Below, one piece after another: positions 1-5,038 of a stretch of DNA of 5,038 nt (position 1 is the stretch's first letter; every line of letters begins with the position of its first letter). Position numbers and translations under genes: made by a program. The notes beneath the pieces were generated by a model. That model was not told the DNA's origin. It did not search any database and saw only the letters and a list, made by a program, of their open reading frames with translations. Source of the DNA: an uncultured Treponema sp. Lineage in GTDB: Bacteria > Spirochaetota > Spirochaetia > Treponematales > Treponemataceae. The DNA lies in assembly GCA_905372345.1 (NCBI GenBank), contig CAJPPE010000155.1, forward strand, positions 1 to 5,038, given 5' to 3'.

Positions 1-1
1 C

Positions 2-340
2 ATGCAGATTGTTTGCCGCCAAAACGAAGATTCGAGCGATCTTTTCTATATAAGTTCGGGACGCTATGCCGTCTATGTAAATAATAAATTAATGTCGGTT
101 TTAACACCGGCTGACATTTTTATAGGCGAAATGGCTTTCTTGATGAATGACAAAAGATCAGCCACCGTCGTATCTATCGGAGAAGGTTCGTTAATTAAAA
201 TTCCTAAAATGAATTTTATGAAACTGATAGAAGAATATCCTCATTACGGTATTTTCTTATCACGCTTGTTGGCAAACCGCTTAGCCCGTCAATCAAAGAT
301 TACGGCAAAACTAAAAGAAGAACAAGAAAACAGCAAGTAG
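2..340 (+). CDS. Cyclic-nucleotide-binding-domain protein, C-terminal part (5' end outside window)
   Basis: The reading frame is open to the left edge, so this is the last 112 codons of a longer gene. The Met codon at position 2 falls inside the beta-roll and is probably not the real start. The visible part matches the second half of a Crp/Fnr-type cNMP-binding fold: a DLFYISSGRYAVYV strand pair (residues 13-26), then the phosphate-binding cassette IGEMAF...KRSATV (residues 41-56). The cassette keeps the Glu (E43) and Arg (R52) that hold the ribose and cyclic phosphate in ligand-binding members. A helix (about 70-95) and a charged Lys/Glu-rich tail follow. No helix-turn-helix follows the beta-roll, so this is not a standard Crp-type transcription factor. 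It is more likely a stand-alone sensor or the C-terminal sensory domain of a larger protein. Ligand binding is inferred from the two residues only. It converges on the cysteine desulfurase gene 28 bp away. Confidence 0.85.
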   Translation: MQIVCRQNEDSSDLFYISSGRYAVYVNNKLMSVLTPADIFIGEMAFLMNDKRSATVVSIGEGSLIKIPKMNFMKLIEEYPHYGIFLSRLLANRLARQSKITAKLKEEQENSK

Positions 341-368
341 GGAATCCCAATAAACCCATCTAATTTAA

Positions 369-1511
369 TCAGCGGAATTCTATCAAAGCTTCTTTTAGAG
401 TTTTAACAAAGATTTCAAACTCATTCTTTTGCGTTAAAGGCCCTATTGAAACCCTCACTGAATTTTGCTGCACTTTAGCATCAATTTTCATAGCCTCTAA
501 AACGGGGCGGGTTTGTTTTTTTGATGAACATGCAGAACCTGTAGAAATACAGATACCCTTTTCTGACAAGCAGCGGACAAGGACTTCGCCGGTTAATTCT
601 TTAACCGCAAACTGTAAAATCCATGGTGAAAATTTATCCTTTAGCTGAGGACGAGCTTCGGGGATAAAAATTAAACCCTCAATACCTGAAAGTTCTTCAA
701 TTAAAAAATCCATTAATTCTTTTGCATGACAAACATAACCATCTAAATTTTCATAATATTTTTTTAAGCAGCCGGACAGAGCTAAAACACCTGCAAGGTT
801 TTCGGTTCCGGGCCTTATGCCCTTTTCTTGCCCGCCCCCGCGGATAAAGGCCTCCATATTTTTAGCAAGATACAAAAAACCGATTCCTCTGGGTGCTCCT
901 ATTTTGTGTCCGCTAAAAGAAGCCGAATGGATGGATAGTTTTGAAAGTTCAAAAGGAATCTTTCCTATAGCTTGGACAGCATCGGTATGAAAATGGATTC
1001 TTCGTTTTCCCTTAGAATATTCTTCAAGAGCCTTTCCTATTTCGGCGATGGGCTGAATTGCTCCGGTTTCATTGTTTACCGCCATCACCGAAACAAAGGC
1101 CGTATCGGAGTCTATGGTTTTTAAAACCGCATCGACACTTATAAAGCCGTTTTTGTCCGAAGGGATTTGTAAAACCTTATAACTGCGGGCCTTCATAACG
1201 GCAGCCTGTTCCCTGACTGCGGAATGTTCTATACCGCTGACTGCAATCGAACATGTAGAAGGCAGGGATAATAGAGAGAGCATAGGAATGTAATCTCCCT
1301 CGGTTCCTCCCGATGTAAAAATAATATGCTCAGGAGCCGTATTCAAAAGTTCTGCAATTTCCGCACGAGTGTCTTCCAAAACTTTTCGAGCATCCTTACC
1401 TAAAAAATGCTTTGAAGAAGGATTTGCAAAATATTTAAACGATTTTTTTAAGGCCTCCGTAATTATCTCTTCTTGAGGGATGGCTGTTGCCGCCCAGTCT
1501 AAATAAATCAT
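369..1511 (-). CDS. Cysteine desulfurase, NifS/IscS-type (class V aminotransferase fold)
   Basis: A 380-residue PLP enzyme predicted to take sulfur from L-cysteine, giving alanine and an enzyme persulfide. The sulfur would feed Fe-S clusters, thiolated tRNA or cofactors in the cytoplasm. Visible family marks are the N-terminal YLDWAAT, NPSS (30-33), the phosphate-site SGGTE (67-71), His96 that stacks on PLP, NNETG (146-150), HTDAVQ (Asp177, Gln180), SGHK with the Schiff-base Lys203, the RPGTEN loop (233-238), and GSACSS carrying catalytic Cys328. The long loop around Cys328 is the group I (NifS/IscS) form rather than the SufS form. After SGGTE the sequence is GDY, where the family usually has AxN-like residues; this is a small divergence of unknown effect. 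Length is slightly below IscS (about 404). The ATG overlaps the aroB stop by 4 bp and has AAGGA upstream. No IscU scaffold, IscR or tRNA thiolase is adjacent, so the acceptor cannot be named. Selenocysteine lyase activity is a less likely alternative. Confidence 0.93.
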   Translation of the reverse strand: MIYLDWAATAIPQEEIITEALKKSFKYFANPSSKHFLGKDARKVLEDTRAEIAELLNTAPEHIIFTSGGTEGDYIPMLSLLSLPSTCSIAVSGIEHSAVREQAAVMKARSYKVLQIPSDKNGFISVDAVLKTIDSDTAFVSVMAVNNETGAIQPIAEIGKALEEYSKGKRRIHFHTDAVQAIGKIPFELSKLSIHSASFSGHKIGAPRGIGFLYLAKNMEAFIRGGGQEKGIRPGTENLAGVLALSGCLKKYYENLDGYVCHAKELMDFLIEELSGIEGLIFIPEARPQLKDKFSPWILQFAVKELTGEVLVRCLSEKGICISTGSACSSKKQTRPVLEAMKIDAKVQQNSVRVSIGPLTQKNEFEIFVKTLKEALIEFR

Positions 1512-2539
1512 AGCACATCCTTGATGTCTTTTTCATAGGCTTCATAAATAAAAGTTTCACAAATATTTTTTTGTAAAATCAAACGGATTTTAGCATCTAT
1601 ATTTTTTTTATCTTTTTTCATTGCTAAAAGAACCTTCTCCTTATCATATAAGAGCGGAACATCTATGCGGCTATAAGAATGTATAATAGCACAAACCTCA
1701 TCCGCATAGAAAGAATCGGTTAAGCCTAATTTTTTACCTAAGCGCATCGCTTTTGATATTCCCCAAGCAACAGCCTCCCCGTGCGAAATCTTTGAAAAAT
1801 TTAAGACGGATTCCAGCGCATGGCCAAAGGTGTGCCCCAAGTTTAAAAAGGCTCTTTCATTTTTTTCTTCAAAGTCGCTGCTTACAACCTGAGCTTTTGC
1901 TTCAACAGCTTTTTTGACAAGCTCCAAGCAAAGGCCTTCATCTCTTGCCAATATATTTTCTTTTTGCATTTTAAAGGCCTGATAAATATCTTTTGAATAT
2001 AAAAGCCCCATCTTAAATATTTCGAACATTCCTGAAAGATACTCCGCCTCGCTTAAACTTTTTAAGACCTTTGGGCTTATATAAACTTCATCAGCCTTAA
2101 AAAAAGTTCCTACCATGTTTTTATAACCGGCAAAATTTATTGCAGTTTTTCCGCCGATGGCCGCATCCGCCATAGCTAAAAGACTGGTAGGAACAAGCTT
2201 ACATTTTGCACCCCTCATATAAACCGAAGCAGCAAAGGCCGTCAAATCGCAGACAAGGCCTCCCCCAACCCCGATAAAAACAGAGTTCCGGCTTAGGCCA
2301 GCATCTAGGGCGGTTTTTAAAATAAACTCAAGGGAAGTAAAATTTTTATTTTCTTCTCCGGCTTCAATTATAACCAAGGGAAGATCGGTACGAAAATTTC
2401 TTGAGCTCTTTGCAATAGGAGCAGTATTGGAATCGGCGATGTACATCCCGCCAGCTGTACCTACAGGCGGTAAAAAAGGCTCATCGCAGTAAAATACTTC
2501 GGTTTTCCCTTGAACCGTTGTAAAACTAAAACTATTCAT
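1508..2539 (-). CDS. aroB: 3-dehydroquinate synthase
   Basis: This cytoplasmic enzyme converts DAHP (3-deoxy-D-arabino-heptulosonate 7-phosphate) to 3-dehydroquinate, step two of the shikimate pathway to aromatic amino acids. It uses NAD and a divalent metal. The 343 residues are a little shorter than the usual 350-370, with a compact N-terminus. Visible motifs are GEENK (61-65), the glycine-rich NAD loop GVGGG...CDLTAFAAS (90-105) followed by MRG (108-110), VPTSLLAMADAAIGGKT (116-132) with active-site Lys131, KNMVGTF (140-146), SGMFEIFKMG (169-178), LNLGHTFGH (232-240) and SHGEAVAWG (252-260). Expected metal ligands are Glu173, His236 and His253, all present at normal spacing. It starts 19 bp after the nucleosidase stop and overlaps the desulfurase start by 4 bp. 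No Shine-Dalgarno is visible before its ATG, and no better in-frame start was seen nearby. No other aro gene is in the window. The 2-deoxy-scyllo-inosose synthase relatives are less likely given the general AroB-like motif set. Confidence 0.95.
   Translation of the reverse strand: MNSFSFTTVQGKTEVFYCDEPFLPPVGTAGGMYIADSNTAPIAKSSRNFRTDLPLVIIEAGEENKNFTSLEFILKTALDAGLSRNSVFIGVGGGLVCDLTAFAASVYMRGAKCKLVPTSLLAMADAAIGGKTAINFAGYKNMVGTFFKADEVYISPKVLKSLSEAEYLSGMFEIFKMGLLYSKDIYQAFKMQKENILARDEGLCLELVKKAVEAKAQVVSSDFEEKNERAFLNLGHTFGHALESVLNFSKISHGEAVAWGISKAMRLGKKLGLTDSFYADEVCAIIHSYSRIDVPLLYDKEKVLLAMKKDKKNIDAKIRLILQKNICETFIYEAYEKDIKDVL
1518..1522 (-). promoter_or_regulatory. Ribosome binding site of the cysteine desulfurase gene
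   Basis: AAGGA lies six bases before the ATG at 1511, within the last codons of aroB. It supports the chosen start, whose product begins MIYLDWAAT as expected for the family. Confidence 0.7.
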
Positions 2540-2558
2540 AAATTATTAACGTGTTTTA

Positions 2559-3281
2559 TTAAAGCATTTTCAGCATTTGCAGCACCAAAAGAGAGGAATC
2601 CTTCGCTGCCTGTGCCGAAAAAACCTCATAAGAAATTTTAGCAGCTTCATCCTTGCCGGCCGTATCGGAAAGACTCCTCAAAATTAAAAAGGGAATTTTA
2701 TTTATGCAGCAAACTTGAGCAGCAGCAGCCCCTTCCATTTCAACACAGGCAGGATTAAATTCTTTGATAATCCTTGCCCTAAGTTTTTTATCTGAAACAA
2801 AGGCATCGCCAGAAGCAATTCGCCCCTCAATAAGTTTTAAATCTTTTATATGCTCATCATCGTTTTCTTTTTGCATAGCCTTAAAAGCCTTAACGGCAAG
2901 GTTTTTGAGCTTTTTATCGGCAGGCCAAAAAGGAGACTTTGTCATAGGCACCTGACCAATAGGATAGCCGAAGGCTGTTGCATCTACATCATGCTGAACC
3001 GCTTCAGAGGATACAACAATATCAAAAACTTTTAAGCCCTCTATCAGCCCTCCGGCCGCCCCGGTGTTTATTACGGCATCAACCTTAAATTCCGAAATAA
3101 GAATTTGGCAGCAAAGTGCAGCATTGACCTTACCTATTCCGCTGCACACAAGAACAACATCCTTTCCCATTATCTTGCCTGCAAAAAAACTAAGACCGGC
3201 AATTTTTCGGATTTCTCCTACTAAATGTTTTTTTAAAAGTTTAACTTCCTGCTCTTCAGCACCGAAAATTCCTATCTTCAT
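2559..3281 (-). CDS. mtnN: 5'-methylthioadenosine/S-adenosylhomocysteine nucleosidase
   Basis: MTAN (Pfs) is a cytoplasmic hydrolase that removes adenine from methylthioadenosine, S-adenosylhomocysteine and 5'-deoxyadenosine. It relieves product inhibition of methyltransferases and radical-SAM enzymes. The 240 residues show the nucleoside phosphorylase fold: MKIGIFGAEEQEV with Glu12, SGIGKVNAAL (47-56), INTGAAGGL (71-79), HDVDATAFGYPIGQ (97-110), SGDAF (157-161), VEMEGAA (180-186) with Glu183, and RSLSDTAG (202-209) with Asp206. Glu12, Glu183 and Asp206 correspond to E. coli catalytic or binding residues Glu12, Glu174 and Asp197. The offset comes from about nine extra residues between 120 and 155. 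The ATG overlaps the stop of the upstream ATPase-nuclease gene as ATGA and has GGAAGAGG seven bases before it, so translation is probably coupled. No luxS is in the window, so the fate of S-ribosylhomocysteine cannot be read here. Confidence 0.95.
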   Translation of the reverse strand: MKIGIFGAEEQEVKLLKKHLVGEIRKIAGLSFFAGKIMGKDVVLVCSGIGKVNAALCCQILISEFKVDAVINTGAAGGLIEGLKVFDIVVSSEAVQHDVDATAFGYPIGQVPMTKSPFWPADKKLKNLAVKAFKAMQKENDDEHIKDLKLIEGRIASGDAFVSDKKLRARIIKEFNPACVEMEGAAAAQVCCINKIPFLILRSLSDTAGKDEAAKISYEVFSAQAAKDSSLLVLQMLKML

Positions 3282-4903
3282 ATATTAACCTCTTCCATCT
3301 TCCATTCGCCGATAGTCCTTTCTTCTTCATCAAAGCTCGAACCTATCAGAATTATCTTTTTACCTTCTGCCTTAAACTGAGCGGCATAGCCCTTCTCTTT
3401 TATTTGGGCTATCGCATCATCGGCACTTCCTGCACTCATCAGCTTAAACTCAAAGATGTATATTGTATCTTTAGTATGCACTATACAATCAGCTCTGCCC
3501 TTTGCGCAATGAATTTCCGTTTCTATAAATTGTCCCATCAACTTAAAGATTAAATACACTGCCGTCTGGTAGTTTTGCTCCCTCAATTTGAGCTTATCTT
3601 TTGGAAGATTATCATAAGGAACACCCGCTATTATCGCCTGCATCCTCTCCATAAAGCTATCCACATTCCCGGCCCGAATATCTTCTACAAACTTCCATAT
3701 TGAAACTCCGGTTTCATCAGGCCTAAGTGAAGAATATGACGGGAATAGATTCTTTAAAAAGCCGTACCGCACTTCATCATTCGGAAAGCCCAAGCGGTAC
3801 ATGTTAACTTCTTCTATGTATTCTTTTATCGTTAAATACCCCGATTGAAAAAGTATCGGTATGGGGGCTTTTGCATCGGCCTTATATTCATTCAGCATGG
3901 ACTCATCAAGCTCTACCTTTCCGTCTAAGTCGGGAATATTATAGTAGGCATCTTTTAAATAGTTTACCAAGAAGGTCGGGGTGCCCGTTGCAAACCAATA
4001 GTTTTTTAATTCACCTGAGTTAAAAGTATTTAATATGCTGAAAGGGTTATAGACCGATTCACCTAAAACACTGAACTTATAGCCGTCATAACGCTTTTTT
4101 AGTTCTTCAAGCATTTTATCATAGCTGTTTTTGGTGTTCTTTGCAAGTCTTTCTATTTCAGGCTTAAAGGTTTTTTCTATCTCTGTTTGAGTTAGTCCGC
4201 ATATTTCGGCATAGTCATTCAGCATACTTATATCTTGCAGATTGTTTAAGTCACTGAAAATACTTACTTTACTGAACTTCGTTACACCGGTTAAAAAAGC
4301 AAAGCGGATATATTGATCGCAGGTTTTAGTTACAGAATAAAAGGCTTTGAGGGTATTGCGGAATTCTTCGTTTAGAGCCTCGTTTACACCCATCGTCTGC
4401 AAAAGGGGCTTATCATATTCGTCCACAAGAATAACTACCTGCTTGCCGGTTTTTTCATAAGCACGCTGTACTATACCTGCAAAACGTTGGGCCGGTTCTT
4501 CTTCCGGCTCACGAGCTCCATAGATTTCTTCAAATTGGCTTAGGACGATGTTTAAATGACTTTTTAAAGAGTGAGGTTCATCATACCTGCCCACATTAAA
4601 ATCCATATACAAAACAGGATACTCAACCCAAGCTTCTGTCTTCTCGATTTCGGCTCTTTTTTCTTCGGCTTTTTCTATGTACAAGCCCTTAAAAAGCTCT
4701 TTTTGACCTAAAAAATAGGCCTTTAGGGTCGAAAGAAAAAGACTTTTTCCGAAACGGCGGGGGCGGCTTAAAAAGTATACCTTGCCCAAATTAGCCAGCT
4801 TGAAAGCATATAGAGTTTTATCTACATATAAAAAGTTTTTTCTGCGTAAATCTTCAAAACTTTGAATACCTATCGGTATCTTTCGTGATAAATCAATATC
4901 CAT
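3278..4903 (-). CDS. AAA-ATPase-like / PD-(D/E)XK nuclease-like fusion protein of unknown role
   Basis: A 541-residue protein of the family with an N-terminal AAA-ATPase-like domain (Pfam AAA-ATPase_like) and a C-terminal PD-(D/E)XK nuclease-superfamily domain. The N-terminus reads KIPIGIQSFEDLR...LYVDKT (8-30), then a P-loop RPRRFGKS (47-54) in which the first Walker A Gly is Arg, which I recall as normal for this family. Walker B is VVILVDEYDKP (156-166; Asp161, Glu162). The segments LTGVTKFSKVSIFSDLNNL (204-222) and YWFATGTPTFL (302-312) are also family-typical. The C-terminal domain shows GRAD (469-472), FEFK (484-487) and QIKEKGY (500-506), giving the nuclease triad Asp472, Glu485 and Lys487. 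The gene looks intact. There is no signal peptide or obvious membrane span. It leads the operon, with a clear promoter and GGAGG site, and its stop overlaps the mtnN start. Related proteins occur in many copies per genome in treponemes, clostridia and Bacteroidetes. Their biological role is not established, and defence or mobile-element roles would be speculation. Confidence 0.9.
   Translation of the reverse strand: MDIDLSRKIPIGIQSFEDLRRKNFLYVDKTLYAFKLANLGKVYFLSRPRRFGKSLFLSTLKAYFLGQKELFKGLYIEKAEEKRAEIEKTEAWVEYPVLYMDFNVGRYDEPHSLKSHLNIVLSQFEEIYGAREPEEEPAQRFAGIVQRAYEKTGKQVVILVDEYDKPLLQTMGVNEALNEEFRNTLKAFYSVTKTCDQYIRFAFLTGVTKFSKVSIFSDLNNLQDISMLNDYAEICGLTQTEIEKTFKPEIERLAKNTKNSYDKMLEELKKRYDGYKFSVLGESVYNPFSILNTFNSGELKNYWFATGTPTFLVNYLKDAYYNIPDLDGKVELDESMLNEYKADAKAPIPILFQSGYLTIKEYIEEVNMYRLGFPNDEVRYGFLKNLFPSYSSLRPDETGVSIWKFVEDIRAGNVDSFMERMQAIIAGVPYDNLPKDKLKLREQNYQTAVYLIFKLMGQFIETEIHCAKGRADCIVHTKDTIYIFEFKLMSAGSADDAIAQIKEKGYAAQFKAEGKKIILIGSSFDEEERTIGEWKMEEVNI
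3289..3296 (-). promoter_or_regulatory. Ribosome binding site of mtnN, inside the preceding gene
   Basis: GGAAGAGG, seven bases before the mtnN ATG, is also coding sequence for the final Glu-Glu region of the upstream protein. Together with the ATGA overlap it supports the start at 3281 and coupled translation. Confidence 0.75.
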
Positions 4904-4909
4904 ATTAAG

Positions 4910-4914
4910 CCTCC
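4910..4914 (-). promoter_or_regulatory. Ribosome binding site of the ATPase-nuclease gene
   Basis: GGAGG on the minus strand ends six bases before the ATG at 4903. It fixes that start codon, which also lies just upstream of the conserved KIPIGIQ segment. If the predicted promoter is right, this site sits at the extreme 5' end of the mRNA. Confidence 0.8.
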
Positions 4915-4920
4915 ACTAAT

Positions 4921-4949
4921 ATTATAACATAAGACAGAGGATTATTCAA
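4921..4949 (-). promoter_or_regulatory. Sigma-70-type promoter for the four-gene operon
   Basis: Read on the minus strand, the -35 box TTGAAT (4949-4944) and a perfect -10 box TATAAT (4926-4921) are separated by exactly 17 bp. It lies 17 bp before the start codon of the ATPase-nuclease gene. Transcription would begin near 4914-4915, leaving a leader of only about 11-12 bases. Such a leader is too short for a riboswitch or attenuator. It is the only strong promoter seen for the minus-strand genes. Confidence 0.8.
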
Positions 4950-4981
4950 TGTTTTAAGGAAAACAGCAGACTATTAAACAC

Positions 4982-5007
4982 AAAAAACCCGCCTTACGGC
5001 GGGTTTT
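4982..5007 (-). terminator. Intrinsic terminator, GC-rich hairpin with U-tract
   Basis: ACCCGCC (4987-4993) pairs with GGCGGGT (4998-5004) around a TTAC loop. Flanking A and T runs extend the stem to ten pairs (4984-4993 with 4998-5007). Read on the minus strand the hairpin is followed by six Ts. Read on the plus strand it has four. The only plus-strand gene in view ends over 4 kb away, so it most likely ends a minus-strand gene beyond the right edge and insulates the operon promoter from it. It could work in both directions. Confidence 0.85.
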
Positions 5008-5010
5008 AAA

Positions 5011-5025
5011 CTATACTAGGTATAG
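5011..5025. repeat. Small perfect inverted repeat, CTATAC-TAG-GTATAG
   Basis: Six-base arms around a three-base centre lie four bases right of the terminator hairpin. The arms are AT-rich, so an RNA hairpin would be weak. It could be a protein-binding palindrome, part of the 3' end of the neighbouring gene's transcript, or chance. No function is assigned. Confidence 0.5.
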
Positions 5026-5038
5026 ATTAGTAGATAAC

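Larger units (their letters stand above)
369..4949 (-). other. Predicted four-gene operon: ATPase-nuclease, mtnN, aroB, cysteine desulfurase
   Basis: All four genes share the minus strand. The junctions are a 4-bp ATGA overlap at 3278-3281, a 19-bp gap at 2540-2558 and a 4-bp ATGA overlap at 1508-1511. One strong promoter lies before the first gene, and no terminator or convincing internal promoter was seen between genes. The only available end is the convergent junction at 341-368, where no classic hairpin plus T-run is present. Co-transcription is inferred from spacing alone. Confidence 0.75.

Noticed and set aside
2..4. ATG at position 2 as the start of the cNMP-domain gene
   Set aside because: A start here would remove the first strands of the beta-roll, and the frame is open to the window edge. 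It is an internal Met codon.
2559..2585. Short direct repeat (two AATGCT units) at the mtnN 3' end
   Set aside because: It encodes the ordinary hydrophobic C-terminus (LQMLKML) and comes from repeated Met-Leu codons. It is too short to mean anything.
2764..3288. Three overlapping plus-strand open frames (2764-2955, 2850-3035, 3064-3288)
   Set aside because: They lie wholly, or all but a few bases, antisense to mtnN, whose protein is clearly conserved. They show no recognisable domain and two overlap each other. They are shadows.
3297..3380. Internal promoter for mtnN (GATAAT-like box near the 3' end of the upstream gene)
   Set aside because: The best paired upstream box would sit only about 14 bp away and is weak. 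It is not better than chance in AT-rich DNA.
4745..4765. GC-rich patch resembling the GC-rich patch near 830-845
   Set aside because: Each is coding sequence for a conserved Arg/Gly/Pro-rich motif (the P-loop and the RGGGQ segment). The similarity comes from codon choice.
3278..4903. PD-(D/E)XK transposase (Rpn-like) or other mobile element
   Set aside because: The N-terminal half is a clear AAA-ATPase-like domain, which Rpn-type transposases lack. No terminal inverted repeats or target duplications flank the gene.
4904..4980. SAM-, SAH- or T-box-type riboswitch upstream of the operon
   Set aside because: This would suit the enzymes in the operon, but the predicted leader is only about a dozen bases and no structured element was seen upstream of it.

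Overview
The window is an AT-rich bacterial segment with five protein genes. One is 5'-truncated on the plus strand. The other four lie head to tail on the minus strand and look like a single operon. Protein content and base composition suggest an oral-type Treponema such as T. denticola or a close relative. The reasons are the cyclic-nucleotide-domain protein, the AAA-ATPase-like/PD-(D/E)XK family that is abundant in treponemes, clostridia and Bacteroidetes, and the AT-rich codon use. No ribosomal RNA or other marker is present, so the genus is an inference.

Layout from left to right. Positions 2-340 (+) hold the C-terminal part of a stand-alone cyclic-nucleotide-binding-domain protein. A 28-bp convergent gap follows, without a recognisable terminator. 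The minus-strand genes, in transcription order from right to left, are: an AAA-ATPase-like/PD-(D/E)XK fusion (4903-3278), MTA/SAH nucleosidase (3281-2559), 3-dehydroquinate synthase AroB (2539-1508) and a group I NifS/IscS-type cysteine desulfurase (1511-369). Two of the three junctions are 4-bp ATGA stop/start overlaps and the third is a 19-bp gap. A near-consensus sigma-70-type promoter (TTGAAT, 17 bp, TATAAT) and a strong GGAGG ribosome site sit directly before the lead gene. Right of the promoter are a strong intrinsic terminator (4982-5007), which probably ends a minus-strand gene outside the window, and a small perfect inverted repeat (5011-5025).

How the genes relate. The three downstream enzymes are ordinary housekeeping functions: clearance of S-adenosylmethionine by-products, the second step of the shikimate pathway, and sulfur mobilisation for Fe-S clusters or thiolated tRNA and cofactors. 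They do not form one pathway. The lead gene is a predicted NTPase fused to a nuclease-type domain whose biological role is not established, and it is tightly coupled to the nucleosidase gene. That pairing is the least ordinary thing here. I see no CRISPR array, insertion sequence, tRNA, riboswitch or clear new system. Most of the window is conventional.
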